NCBI GenBank assembly: GCA_016841965.1
Contig: JAEANN010000041.1
Coordinates: 1 to 61,118 of the forward strand
Length of the DNA stretch: 61,118 nucleotides
Origin: Candidatus Roseilinea mizusawaensis
Lineage (GTDB): Bacteria; Chloroflexota; Anaerolineae; J036; Brachytrichaceae
Direction of reading: 5' to 3'
Position 1 is the first letter of the stretch. Each line of letters starts with the position of its first letter. Positions 41,417 through 50,995 of the stretch are shown piece by piece. A program made the position numbers and the translations under genes. The notes under the pieces were generated by a model. The model was not told the origin of the DNA. It did not search any database and saw only the letters and a program-made list of their open reading frames with translations.

Positions 41417-42790
41417 TCAAAACAGCGCGGCGTCCATGCCCGGCAGCACCACGCGCCACAGCAAATAGAGGTTGAAGCCGGCCAGCCCCACCAGAAAGGC
41501 CGCCCACAACCATTGCTGAAGGCGCGGCCAGCGCGACACGGCAAACATCCACCCCAGCGCGACTGCTGTCGCAAAGGGAATCAGACCGGCATACAGATAG
41601 CGTCCCTGATGCTGCACGAACTGGAAGTTGTACCAGATGAAGCCGGCCAGCGTCCCCAACCCGAGCAACGCATACAGGCTGAGCGTCTGGCGTTGCGCCG
41701 CTGTGAGCGCCGGCCGGCCGGCCGGGATCAGCGTGGTCCGCATCCACCACGCCGCGAACAACAGCATCGACAGGCCGGTGAAGCCGAGCAACAGCGCGTA
41801 CATCCAGCCGTTCATCACCACAGTCATCCAACCGAACTGTCCCCAAAACGATTGAAAAGTGGTCTGCGCCATGCGCAACAGATAGTTGGCCGGCCCGAAC
41901 TGCACGAGCCACTCGCGCGTGGTCGGCTGGCCGACGACCACTTCGTTGTGGCGCTGGAGGCCGAGGAAGTCCAGCCCGCCGTAGACCTGCATCGAGCGCA
42001 ACCACCACGGGAGGCCGATCAGCACAGCAATCGCAATCACCACACCCAGCGTGAGCGCAACTGTCTTCAACGGCTGCTGGCGCCAGGTTGCGCCCAGCAG
42101 GGCTGCCAGCGCGATGGGCAATGTCAGGTAAGCCGTCGCCTTGGTGAGAAAACTCAAGCCCACCACAAGACCCAATCCAACCAGCAGGCGCGGCGACAGG
42201 CGGGATTCTGCTTGCGATGATCGCGCCTCGAGCAGCAGCCGCGTGCACAACAACACTGTCAGCGCAATCAGCGCCTCGGCCAGAGCGTCGTTGTTCAGGC
42301 CGGCCATCATGTGGACATGCTGCGGGATGAGCGCAACCACGGCGCACACAAGCGGTGCAATCGCCGGCTGCGTCGGAAACAACGTCAGCAGCGCCGCATA
42401 GGCAAACACAATTGTCAACGCGCCGATCAGCAATGACAACAGGCGCAAGGGCAACAGCGCGCCATCGAACAGTGTGAACACCGGCGCAGCCAGCGCGTAA
42501 AACAACGGCGGCTGATGATCTTCGTACTGCAGCGCATCAAGTGGCGCATTGGGGCGCACCTTGGGCGGTTGAACTTTCTCCAACACAAACGCCTGGTTGT
42601 AGTCGCCCATCTCGATGACGGGAAACGCGCCGACCTGGGCAAGCTGGCGGATGTAGTTATAGTGGGCCGGCTCGTCGGGGGTCTGCCAGGCCGGCACGCG
42701 CCATGCATACAGCGCGCCAATGGCAACGTACACAATCACGACGGCAAGCAAGGGCCAGTGTCTGCGTATTGGGCGATTGTCAAGCTCCAT
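41417..42790 (-). CDS. polytopic GT-C type glycosyltransferase (ArnT/DUF2142-like)
   Basis: The 457-residue protein has about 11-12 hydrophobic segments. The first extracellular loop holds WQTPDEPAHYNYIRQLA, with the acidic DE-x-x-H pair expected for lipid-sugar-using GT-C enzymes. A second loop has YEDHQPPLFYAL. It is probably a mannosyl- or other glycosyltransferase of the cell envelope. It faces a convergent DUF4230 gene 9 nt away and a divergent methyltransferase gene. A TAGAAT box ends 9 nt before the ATG. Confidence 0.85.
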   Translation of the reverse strand: MELDNRPIRRHWPLLAVVIVYVAIGALYAWRVPAWQTPDEPAHYNYIRQLAQVGAFPVIEMGDYNQAFVLEKVQPPKVRPNAPLDALQYEDHQPPLFYALAAPVFTLFDGALLPLRLLSLLIGALTIVFAYAALLTLFPTQPAIAPLVCAVVALIPQHVHMMAGLNNDALAEALIALTVLLCTRLLLEARSSQAESRLSPRLLVGLGLVVGLSFLTKATAYLTLPIALAALLGATWRQQPLKTVALTLGVVIAIAVLIGLPWWLRSMQVYGGLDFLGLQRHNEVVVGQPTTREWLVQFGPANYLLRMAQTTFQSFWGQFGWMTVVMNGWMYALLLGFTGLSMLLFAAWWMRTTLIPAGRPALTAAQRQTLSLYALLGLGTLAGFIWYNFQFVQHQGRYLYAGLIPFATAVALGWMFAVSRWPRLQQWLWAAFLVGLAGFNLYLLWRVVLPGMDAALF

Positions 42791-42799
42791 GTGGGGGCC

Positions 42800-42826
42800 A
42801 TTCTAGCCTCGGAATCCGAAGATAAT
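42800..42826. promoter_or_regulatory. divergent -10 boxes for the GT-C and methyltransferase genes
   Basis: On the minus strand TAGAAT (42800-42805) is 9 nt before the GT-C ATG. On the plus strand GATAAT (42821-42826) is 12 nt before the methyltransferase ATG. The gap is only 48 nt, so the promoters are back to back. No Shine-Dalgarno is present on either side. Confidence 0.4.
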
Positions 42827-42838
42827 CTCAGACGACAC

Positions 42839-43516
42839 ATGAAGAATCGAGCGACAACTACCGGCGCGTGGGGCCGGCTGGTGCGATTTGGCTTTCAGCA
42901 GTTGTACACCCGCCTGGCCTGGGCCTACGACGCCATCGCCGCCGGCGTGTCATTTGGCGAGTGGCAGGCGTGGGGACGCTGCGCCATCCCGTTTCTGCGC
43001 GGCCGGCGCATCCTGGAACTGGCGCATGGGCCGGGGCACTTGCACCTGGCGTTGCGCGCGCAGGGGCTGGCTGTGACCAGCATCGACCTCTCGGCGCAGA
43101 TGGGCGACCTGGCGCGCCGGCGTATAGAAGCTTTTCTGCGCCGGCAGCCAGAACAAGCTGCTCGCGGCCTGCGGCTGGCGCGGGCCGACGCGCGCCGACT
43201 GCCTTTCCGCGACGCAGCCTTCGAGTCGGTCGTCAGCACATTTCCTACCGACTTCATTTTCACACCCGCCGCGCTAAGCGAAGCGCGGCGCGTGCTTGCG
43301 TCGGGGGGTGTGTTGGTGATTGTGCCGGCCGCCGCGTTTCACGGCAACGGCGCGCCAGAGCGCGTGATCGATGGGTTGTATCGCGTCACCGGACAACGCC
43401 GGGGTGAAGCCATGCCGGTTGCGCCACGCTTTGCTGAGGCCGGCTTTTCATTTCGCGCGGAGCGCGTGGACACCCGCCGCGCGCAGGTGACCGTGTGGGT
43501 GTGTCAGGCCGTGTAG
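42839..43516 (+). CDS. class I SAM-dependent methyltransferase
   Basis: The 225-residue protein has an N-terminal helical cap and motif I ILELAHGPGHLHLAL, an unusual HGPGH where GxGxG is typical. Motif II has SIDLSAQMGDLARRR and motif III ARADARRLPFRDAAFESVVSTFP, with the later SEARRVLASGGVLVIVP (motif IV-V). It belongs to the UbiE/COQ5-like type 11 group. The substrate is unknown. The ATG at 42839 is preferred over longer frames because it follows the divergent promoter. Confidence 0.88.
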   Translation: MKNRATTTGAWGRLVRFGFQQLYTRLAWAYDAIAAGVSFGEWQAWGRCAIPFLRGRRILELAHGPGHLHLALRAQGLAVTSIDLSAQMGDLARRRIEAFLRRQPEQAARGLRLARADARRLPFRDAAFESVVSTFPTDFIFTPAALSEARRVLASGGVLVIVPAAAFHGNGAPERVIDGLYRVTGQRRGEAMPVAPRFAEAGFSFRAERVDTRRAQVTVWVCQAV

Positions 43517-43569
43517 CAGCGGGGCCGACAGGGCGATCGTTGCTCGTCATGCCATACCCACGCAAACAG

Positions 43570-43597
43570 AACGGGCGCGCCGCGAAGCGCGCCCGTT
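43570..43597. terminator. bidirectional terminator-like hairpin
   Basis: AACGGGCGCGC and GCGCGCCCGTT form a perfect 11-bp stem around 6 nt between the convergent methyltransferase and macroglobulin genes. It is followed by TCGTTG on the plus strand and, for the minus strand, by a CTGTTTGCG tail. Confidence 0.75.
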
Positions 43598-43652
43598 TCG
43601 TTGACATTGGGCCGGCGATGCAACGGTAGCAGAATGTGCAAGACTGCCCAGA

Positions 43653-46600
43653 TCAACGCGTGATTGTCAACAGCCGGCCTGCGCTGCGGCCAAACACCTC
43701 TGGGAAGTACTGTTGATTGGCGAACGCCGGAATCACATTGAACGCGCCGGCGCTGGTGACGCGCATGGTGTAGCTGTATTCGTAGCTGCCTTTGCTCAAG
43801 AAGTCGGCAAACAGCACGACGCGGTCATCGCGCAATTCAGAGCGCGAGTACCAGTACCACCACCACCAGAACCAGGGTCGATTGTCACTGCGCAAGAGCG
43901 TAGGGCCTTGCGCGAGTTGGCTGGTCGTCGCCAGGCCGGTGTCGATCACTTCGGCGCCGGCCGGCAGCATGTCGGTCAGTTGCACGTAGTACAGGTTGTT
44001 CGGTGCAATGAGCGTCAGTTCAACCCGAATCACGTCACCCACTTTGGCCGAGGTCACATCGGGGCACTTGGGGCCATCCGCGCAACTCGCCAGCGTGTAA
44101 CGGCGCAAGACCTGAATGCCGCGATCGACCGCCGGCAACGTCGGCACGGGCAGATACGCCTTCAGATGGGCTGTGTAGTACAGCCGGCCCTGTCCCTCGC
44201 CGCGTCCAACCGTCAGGCGGTTGCCCGTGTCGCGCAGCAAGTCGGCGATCGGCACGGTGACGCGCGTCGTCTCGGTGATCGTCGCAGCCGAGGCGCGCCC
44301 TTGCGCCACGATCTGATTGTTGAGTTGGGCGGCAAATTCGTAATCGCCCTTCAGCTCGCCGGTTGTGCGCATCCAGTCGGTCAACGCGATGAGCGACCAG
44401 GCGTTCTCCTGCGTGGTGCGCCACGCGCCATCCACGCGCGACGCCATCAGCCAGCGCACCACGTTGGGCGCCAGCGCATTGTTGGGATCGAACTGTGCCA
44501 ACGCACTCAGCACAATGGCCGTGCTGCGTGTGTCGGTGTTCATGGCCCACCAATCGACAAATTGCTCTTCCCAGTGTGCGCCGGTGGCGCTCTGGATGGC
44601 CTTGCCGTTCAAGTCGGCGAAGATGGTCTTCAGGCGCTGGTCCTGAGCGTTCTGCCGGCCAATCGTCAGCGCCAGCAAGGCCTGCGCATAGATGCCCAGC
44701 TTGTCACGATCGGCATATAGCGCGTTCACACGCGCAGTGTTATAACGGCCGCCTTCGCCCAGCACGTAGAGCAGGAACGCCTGACGATTGAACTCATCGT
44801 AATGGCGCAGGCGGTTCGTCTCGACCAGATTGTCTTGCAGATAGATCAAGCCGCGCTCGAGCGTATCTTGCCGAACGTCAAAGCCGGCGTCGCGGGCGCG
44901 GATCAGGCCAAATACCACATACGATGTGACATAGGGGCTGCTCGTTTCGCGCTGCCACCACGACCAGCCGCCATCCCCGTTTTGCAGGGCATACAGCTTG
45001 TCCAGCGCCTCGCGCACCAGTGTGTCGAGCTTGGCCTTCAAGTCCGCGTTCTGGATGCCCAGGTCGACCAGCGCGCGATAGCTGAGCACGTTCGGCAGGA
45101 AGCGCGACACGATGGCATCGGCGCTGTCGTAGTCGTAGTTCTCGAGATAATCCAGGCCGGCCTGCATGGCTGCCGCCAGCGAGGGGTCGAGTCTCACGGT
45201 CAACTCGCCCTGCGTGGTGTCGAGGGCGGGGGGCAGCGCGATGATTTCGGTGCGACTGCCGGCCTGCGCCAGTTCGCCGGCGGTGCCCACCACCTCCGGC
45301 GCGCTGTAACGGTTGATCTTCAACCCACCGCCGGGGGCCGTGCTCAAGCGGGGCCGGCTGGCGTCGCTGTACTGATCGTTCTGCACGCTGAACACCAGAT
45401 CGGCCTGCGGCGCATCGCCGGCCAGCGCGCGCCAATAAACTGTGACCTCGCCCTGCGCCGGGATTGTGACCGATTGACCCGCTGGCGTGGTCAGCGAGAT
45501 GCCGGCCGCCGCCAGCGCGACATCCGCCGTCTGCGGCGTGTCGGTGTTGTTGTTGATCACCGCGCCCAGTTCGATCTCGTCGCCGACGGTGAGGAAGCGC
45601 GGCGTGACAGGCCGGATCAGCAGGGGCTTGGTCGCCACCACATCGGTTGTGCCTTCGCCGACGCGCGTTTGCAGGTCGATTCCCACCGCGCGCAGCACCC
45701 ACGTAGTGAGATTGTCGGGCAATGTGATGCGCAGCGTGGCCCGGCCTGCGGCATCGGTTGTGACCGCAGGCGCCCAGAAGCCGGTGTCGGCGAAATTCTG
45801 GCGAATGGCCGGCCCGGACGCCTGCTGCGCGCCGAGCTGATCGGCTTCTGCTGCCTTTTCGACTGCCGCTGTTGCCATGGGCGCAGGCGCCATCGCCGCC
45901 GGCATCGCTTCGGCTTGATCACCGCCACGATCGCCGCCAATGCCAAATCCCATGCGCAACACCTGATCGATCTGCTGCTCGGTCATGCGATTGGCCGACA
46001 CAATCAACCCGGAGGCCGTCTGGACGCTCAAGCCGCGCGGGCCGTAGAAGGCTTCCACAATCGCGTTCGGCTGGCGCGGCATCAGATTGAGAATGCCCTT
46101 GTCCACCAAATCGAGCGAGAACTGCCCCATCACCGGCCGGCCGGCGCTGTCCAACACCTGCAGGGTGTACGTCACTTCCTCGCCCGGTTGAACCAGCCGG
46201 CGATCGGGCGTGAGCGTGACGGAGAACGTTTGCTGCGTCGTCTCGACGCGCAGATTGAGATAGCCCACCTTGAAATCGGCGTTTGTGTTGCTATCGGCCA
46301 TCCCCTTGAACAACACGACCGAGACGTACACATTCGGCGCGTATTGAGCCGGCATGGGCAACTCGTACACCTGGCTGCTGCCGGCCACGCGAATGACCTC
46401 ATGCTTCAGGATGTGGCCGCGCTCCACCGTGACGAGCGCGTAGTGTTCGCCCTCGAACGGCGAGGGGATCAGGATGCGCGCTGTGTCGCCGGGGGCGTAG
46501 GCGTTGCGATCCGCAATCAGGTTGACGCGGTCGTTGTTCTCGCGCAACCAAGACACAGACTCACTGCCGGTCACCCACACAAACCGGCTGGACTGAGCAA

Positions 46601-49600
46601 CGCGGCCGGCCGCATCCACGCCGCGCGCCACGATGCGATACGCGCCGGCCTCCGGCGCCGCCAACGTCACCTGCGCTTCGCCGCGCGCGTTCACCACGGC
46701 CTGCGTGCGGGTAATCAGCGTGTCGATGGTCTCGGAACTCCAGCGGCCTGTTGCTTCATCATAGCTGTTCTTCCACTCGCGGCGGTATAACAGCGCCTCG
46801 AACGATGTGTTGGGCAGCGCTTCACCCTGCCAGTTCACCGCCACAAAATCGGCCGTGATCGGCTCGGTGGCCCGCACCACGTACTGCGACAGCGCAATGC
46901 CCAGATAGAAGCTGGCCGGATGCGCGACCACACTGCTGCGCCCGGCGATGACTTGATTGTCCGCGCCGGTGACATTCGCCTCGATGCTGAGCGAGACCGG
47001 GCCGCTGATCAACTGGCCGGCAGAGTCGCGCAGCTCGGTAGTGATGGGCAGTGAGAGGATCAGCTCGCCACGCTCGTCTGTTTGGCCTGCGCCGCTAAAC
47101 ACCGTCGCCGGGGGCGGACGGTTGGCGCGCCAATACCAACACTCATAGCAAATCCATGGGTTGTCGTAATCGCTGAAGGTGTATTGGTCGAGCTGGGGCG
47201 GGTCGAAGGTGAAACTGCTGGCCGTGACATTCCACTGCACAGGCCGGCCGCGCAACGCCCCACCGGACAAATACTTCGCTGCAACCGTGGCGGTCAAGGT
47301 GGTGTTGCGCACAATCTCACCGGCTGCCGGTTGAACGGTGACTTCGTACTCCGGCGGGCGATAGTTCGACACGGTGAAGTTGGCATAGCCGACGCCGGCG
47401 CCGTCCACTTCTGCCATGAGGGTGTACACGCCCAGCGATGCGCCCTCTGCCAGATCGAGCGTGATATCGAATGCGCCGTACTCGTCCAGCCGGTGCAACT
47501 GGTCATAGACGGACTGGCCGGTCGAGTCGGTCACGCGCACGCGCACCTGAGCGCCGGCAGGCAAAACGGTGTAGGTCACATCGTCTTCATAGCGCGCTAC
47601 GCCGCGCGCGTAGACCTGCTGGCCGGGCCGGTAAATGGCGCGATCGGTGTAGAGGTGCGCGCGCACCGGCCTGGCGCCGGCGCCCGAGTACGACACCGAC
47701 TGGCCCCAGGCCACGCCGAAGTCGTAGCTGTTCACGCCGCTCGACCATGCGCTCGACGCCGCTGCGAAGCGTTGATCTGCCACCACAAACACGTCGCCGT
47801 AATAGGTGTCGGCCAGCGACTCTGTCTTGATCATCGCCGCGCCGTCGGGGCCGGTGACGCCGCTGCCCACATCGATCACCTCCCACCTCTGGCCGTAGCG
47901 CGTGCGATACACGCGCAGGGGCAGGTCGGCCACCGGCCGGCCGGTCTTCATGTCGGTCGCCCACGCCAGCACACCGGCCGGCTCGGACTTCATCACCAGA
48001 TTCAACTCAGAGACGACCAGCACCACCCGTTGTCGTTGGTACGTGTTGGGCACATCGGGCGACGAGATTTCAACGAGATAGGCTCCCGGCGCCAGCGCGC
48101 CGCCGCCTTCAGCCAGATCGATCGCCGTGTAGGCGAAGCGGTTCGGCTGGCCGGTCACTTGCTGTTGCCACACGCGCTGACGGGAAGACTGAATGACGCC
48201 GCCTTCCCGACTGTTGGCGAGCAGAAAGCGCCCGTCGCCGGTGTCGAGCTTCTGCAATGTCAGATCGATCCGGCTCACATTGACGGATGTTGCCAACAGG
48301 CGCGCCGGCTGGTAGGCATTCAGGGTTGCCACATCGCCGGGCAATGCCACATACAGCATTGGCTCTATGTCGCCGGTGCGAAACGCCACGCGCAGGGATT
48401 CGCGGGTCAGGTTGCCATAGGGATCGGCAATACCCGGTTCGATCTCCACCACATAGTCGGTAGCCGGCTGCGCCCCGAAATAGATCACGAATGAGTTGTC
48501 CCACTCGCTGTAGTAGGTATAGACGCGAGATGGCGAAATGGCCGGCGTGAAGCGCACATGCGCCATCACCGTGTCTGGGTCGATGGGCGCGTTGAAATAG
48601 AGGATGAACGGTGCGAAGGGCAGAGCGGTCTCGCCATTAGCGGGGCTGGTCTTCACCACGCGCGGCAACGGCACCGTGCCAAAAGTGGAGCGCCACGCTT
48701 CGCCAGAGGATGGCCCGCCGCTAGCGCTCCTCACGCCGGGCGCAATCCGCACCGTGTAGGTCGCATCGAAGGCGAGTCGCTCCGCCGGCGTGAACACCAG
48801 CGTTTCGTCCAGCACCGTTATCACACCGGGCACGCGCCCCCCGCGCGGATCGGTCAGACTGAAGGCCGCTTGCGCCGAAACAGGATCAATGTTCTGGTTA
48901 TAGCGCACCGTCACGGCAGTATCCACCGGCGCAAGACGAGCGCTTTGCGAATCGGGCGTTACGAAAAGGACTTTTGGAGCGGAGGTGCTGAAGGTCCAGG
49001 TATATTGCGCTGCCAGCGGGTTGCCCTCGGCGTCTGTCAGATCGCCGGCGACGGTGGCGGTGAAGCGCGTGCCGCCCGGTAGGGGGCGCGCAGGCCGAAA
49101 CACCAGCACCGAGGTGTTCAGCCATTCCTGTTTGCCTTCCAAAGGCGGATCGAAGCGCAGAGGTTGGGGGAAGCCGGCCTGCTGCTGGAGCGTCGTCAAC
49201 GGCACAACGGGCCGGTTGAAGATGACCGTCACGATCGTGTCGGGTTGAACATCGGCTGCGCCGTCAGCAGGGATGGTCTGGCCCACCTCCAGATTGCCTT
49301 GCGTCTCGAAGCGGAACACATAGGGCTGGCGCAACGGGGCGCCATCCTCGGCACGGGCGTCCTGCGTCAGCGCCACATCGAAGACCGCGCCGCGCGGCAG
49401 GTCCGAGGCCGGCTGAAAGGTGAGCGTGCGCGCGTCGGCCCACGCGAAGGCGCCGGGGACAGCCGGCTGCATCCGCCACGCCCTTTCGACTGAGGCGCGG
49501 TCCATCGCCCGGTCAAACACCACTTGGATCGCGCCGCGCACCGCCAGCCGTTCGCCCGGCTCTGGCGTGCGCTGCACCACCACCGGCGAGACAACATCGT

Positions 49601-49784
49601 CCGGCACCGGCTGATAGCCAATCATCGGGCGCGGGGGCAACGCAGTCGCAGTCGGCACAGGCAAGGGAGTGGGCGTAGGCTGTGGCTCCGGCGTGGCCGG
49701 CGTGCAGGCGGCGCTCAGAATCAACGCTGCGACCATCGGCGCAATCACAACGGCGCGGATGGTTCGGATATGGCGACAATTCAT
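43653..49784 (-). CDS. bacterial alpha-2-macroglobulin-like lipoprotein lacking the thioester
   Basis: The 2043-residue protein starts at ATG 49784 (GAGGAGG 5 nt upstream) with a lipoprotein signal and lipobox ILSAAC, followed by a Pro/Thr linker. Several Ig-like (Big_5) domains, MG domains, a bait-like region and the alpha-2-macroglobulin core follow (GFWAPAVTTDAAGRATLRITLPDNLTTW). In the thioester domain the segment is LENYDYDSADAIVSRFLP, where GCxEQ would be expected in YPYGCxEQT, so neither the Cys nor the Gln of the thioester exists. The toroid and receptor-like end are present (AWSLIALTDWM, LLTIT). It may be a structural or protease-trapping protein without covalent capture. No PBP1c gene is next to it. 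Confidence 0.92.
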   Translation of the reverse strand: MNCRHIRTIRAVVIAPMVAALILSAACTPATPEPQPTPTPLPVPTATALPPRPMIGYQPVPDDVVSPVVVQRTPEPGERLAVRGAIQVVFDRAMDRASVERAWRMQPAVPGAFAWADARTLTFQPASDLPRGAVFDVALTQDARAEDGAPLRQPYVFRFETQGNLEVGQTIPADGAADVQPDTIVTVIFNRPVVPLTTLQQQAGFPQPLRFDPPLEGKQEWLNTSVLVFRPARPLPGGTRFTATVAGDLTDAEGNPLAAQYTWTFSTSAPKVLFVTPDSQSARLAPVDTAVTVRYNQNIDPVSAQAAFSLTDPRGGRVPGVITVLDETLVFTPAERLAFDATYTVRIAPGVRSASGGPSSGEAWRSTFGTVPLPRVVKTSPANGETALPFAPFILYFNAPIDPDTVMAHVRFTPAISPSRVYTYYSEWDNSFVIYFGAQPATDYVVEIEPGIADPYGNLTRESLRVAFRTGDIEPMLYVALPGDVATLNAYQPARLLATSVNVSRIDLTLQKLDTGDGRFLLANSREGGVIQSSRQRVWQQQVTGQPNRFAYTAIDLAEGGGALAPGAYLVEISSPDVPNTYQRQRVVLVVSELNLVMKSEPAGVLAWATDMKTGRPVADLPLRVYRTRYGQRWEVIDVGSGVTGPDGAAMIKTESLADTYYGDVFVVADQRFAAASSAWSSGVNSYDFGVAWGQSVSYSGAGARPVRAHLYTDRAIYRPGQQVYARGVARYEDDVTYTVLPAGAQVRVRVTDSTGQSVYDQLHRLDEYGAFDITLDLAEGASLGVYTLMAEVDGAGVGYANFTVSNYRPPEYEVTVQPAAGEIVRNTTLTATVAAKYLSGGALRGRPVQWNVTASSFTFDPPQLDQYTFSDYDNPWICYECWYWRANRPPPATVFSGAGQTDERGELILSLPITTELRDSAGQLISGPVSLSIEANVTGADNQVIAGRSSVVAHPASFYLGIALSQYVVRATEPITADFVAVNWQGEALPNTSFEALLYRREWKNSYDEATGRWSSETIDTLITRTQAVVNARGEAQVTLAAPEAGAYRIVARGVDAAGRVAQSSRFVWVTGSESVSWLRENNDRVNLIADRNAYAPGDTARILIPSPFEGEHYALVTVERGHILKHEVIRVAGSSQVYELPMPAQYAPNVYVSVVLFKGMADSNTNADFKVGYLNLRVETTQQTFSVTLTPDRRLVQPGEEVTYTLQVLDSAGRPVMGQFSLDLVDKGILNLMPRQPNAIVEAFYGPRGLSVQTASGLIVSANRMTEQQIDQVLRMGFGIGGDRGGDQAEAMPAAMAPAPMATAAVEKAAEADQLGAQQASGPAIRQNFADTGFWAPAVTTDAAGRATLRITLPDNLTTWVLRAVGIDLQTRVGEGTTDVVATKPLLIRPVTPRFLTVGDEIELGAVINNNTDTPQTADVALAAAGISLTTPAGQSVTIPAQGEVTVYWRALAGDAPQADLVFSVQNDQYSDASRPRLSTAPGGGLKINRYSAPEVVGTAGELAQAGSRTEIIALPPALDTTQGELTVRLDPSLAAAMQAGLDYLENYDYDSADAIVSRFLPNVLSYRALVDLGIQNADLKAKLDTLVREALDKLYALQNGDGGWSWWQRETSSPYVTSYVVFGLIRARDAGFDVRQDTLERGLIYLQDNLVETNRLRHYDEFNRQAFLLYVLGEGGRYNTARVNALYADRDKLGIYAQALLALTIGRQNAQDQRLKTIFADLNGKAIQSATGAHWEEQFVDWWAMNTDTRSTAIVLSALAQFDPNNALAPNVVRWLMASRVDGAWRTTQENAWSLIALTDWMRTTGELKGDYEFAAQLNNQIVAQGRASAATITETTRVTVPIADLLRDTGNRLTVGRGEGQGRLYYTAHLKAYLPVPTLPAVDRGIQVLRRYTLASCADGPKCPDVTSAKVGDVIRVELTLIAPNNLYYVQLTDMLPAGAEVIDTGLATTSQLAQGPTLLRSDNRPWFWWWWYWYSRSELRDDRVVLFADFLSKGSYEYSYTMRVTSAGAFNVIPAFANQQYFPEVFGRSAGRLLTITR

Positions 49785-50058
49785 AGTTTCCTCCTCGTCA
49801 TGGATCAGTCCACAGACGCCCGGCGACCGACTTTCGTTCCGCAGCCGGACAAAGGGGCAATCTACATCCAGAATTATCCGAGAAGCGGGTTCAGTCACCA
49901 CGCACAGGCACAACTATCCGCAGAAGGCAAATCGCCCGACGACTGATCCCCGTTGTCCGGTCAAACCTGACGCCGGCGCAGCGCGTGAGTGTGGCGGCGC
50001 TCGCCGGCCCCCCGGTACAGCGTGTTGCCCTGCGATGAGCGCACATGCCGTTGCCGGT
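49785..50058. other. 274-nt region upstream of the macroglobulin gene
   Basis: No gene recognised. It has the GAGGAGG site of the macroglobulin gene and a GC-rich stretch. Frames crossing it are shadows of the neighbouring genes. Confidence 0.3.
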
Positions 50059-50751
50059 CTATTTCAACAGCGCCTTGATGCGCGCAAAGATCAGATCGTA
50101 CATTTCGGGCGTCACAAGCTTGGTGGACGTGTTGCGCTGCGAGGGGTGATAGCAGCCGGCCAGGATGTACGGGCCGGCGGCGCAAGTCACGCCGTGTCCA
50201 AAGACGGGCCTTGGCCTAAACGGGATATGGCCGGCGTCTGCCAGCACGTGCGCCGCCGTGTCGAAGCCGATCTTGCCCAGCGCCAGGATGACTTGCACGC
50301 GCGTCAGCACTCTCAACTCGCGCAGAAGAAAAGTGCGGCAGCGCGCAAGCTCTTCGGGAAGCGGCTTGTTGGCAGGAGGCGCGCAGCGCGCCGATGCGGA
50401 GATATAGACATCTGTCAGGTGCAAGCCGTCGTCGTGTGCAATGGACGTGGGCTGATTGGCAAACCCGGCGCGATACAGGCCGGCATACAGAAAGTCTCCC
50501 GATCGGTCGCCGGTGAACATGCGGCCGGTGCGATTGCCGCCATGCGCCGCCGGCGCCAGTCCCACAATCAAGAGGCGCGCCTGTGGGTCGCCAAAACTCG
50601 GCACCGGCCTGCCCCAATAGCCCTCACTGCGAAAGGCTGCCCGCTTGACGCGCGCCACATCACGCCGGTAAGCCACCAGGCGTGGGCAACGCTCACACAC
50701 AATCACCTCTTGCTGAATACGGCCGAGTTCGATTTCTGTGTCAGTCGTCAC
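50059..50751 (-). CDS. uracil-DNA glycosylase, family 5 (UdgB-like)
   Basis: The product is 230 residues from a GTG at 50751. It has an Fe-S cysteine pair near the start (VCERCPRL), the family-defining GLAPAAHGGNRTGRMFTGD, SARCAPPANKPLPEELARC with two more cysteines (one [4Fe-4S] cluster), and GCYHPSQRNTSTKLVTP at the C-terminal end, the conserved HPS motif. It removes uracil and other deaminated bases from DNA. An alternative ATG at 50802 lies inside a 13-nt tandem repeat and is doubtful. It is downstream of the ABC ATPase on the same strand after a repeat-filled gap. Confidence 0.9.
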   Translation of the reverse strand: MTTDTEIELGRIQQEVIVCERCPRLVAYRRDVARVKRAAFRSEGYWGRPVPSFGDPQARLLIVGLAPAAHGGNRTGRMFTGDRSGDFLYAGLYRAGFANQPTSIAHDDGLHLTDVYISASARCAPPANKPLPEELARCRTFLLRELRVLTRVQVILALGKIGFDTAAHVLADAGHIPFRPRPVFGHGVTCAAGPYILAGCYHPSQRNTSTKLVTPEMYDLIFARIKALLK

Positions 50752-50777
50752 AGCGCTGAGTGTACAACTTGCTCCTT

Positions 50778-50816
50778 GTGTGCGCGCATCGTGTGCGCGC
50801 ATCGTGTGCGCGCATC
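50778..50816 (-). repeat. 3 x 13-nt tandem repeat (GTGTGCGCGCATC)
   Basis: Three perfect copies lie immediately upstream of the UDG gene. The unit is not a multiple of three, so it is unlikely to be coding despite the open frame. Confidence 0.9.
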
Positions 50817-50834
50817 CTTCGTGATTCCGTTCTT

Positions 50835-50995
50835 AAGAATGCAACCACAAAGAACCGAAGAGCACGAAGGTGGCCTTGTTCAACGCTTCGTGGCTCGATG
50901 CTTGGAAAGTGAACGAGTAAGAAACCAGGATCACGAGGTGAATCCCACACCGTTTGTCTTCGTGTGCTTCGTTTCGTCGTGATGAGATAGTGAGG
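50835..50995. repeat. imperfect palindromic repeat (CACAAAG, CACGAAGG words) reaching into the ABC gene
   Basis: ACCACAAAGAACCGAAGAGCACGAAGG at one side and words such as TCTTCGTGTGCTTCG and TTTCGTCGTGATGAG at the other form an imperfect palindrome. The right arm encodes the last residues of the ABC ATPase (HHDETKHTKTN). The words are the same as in the hairpin at 17372-17413. Confidence 0.65.

Noticed and set aside
44802-48494. Two long plus-strand frames (662 and 470 codons) opposite the macroglobulin gene
   Set aside because: They are rich in His, Arg and Gln as expected for antisense frames of GC-rich genes, and lie entirely within a well-supported coding sequence.
50059-50802. Longer UDG start at ATG 50802
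   Set aside because: The start and next codons lie in a 13-nt tandem repeat and precede the family fold; retained as an alternative only.
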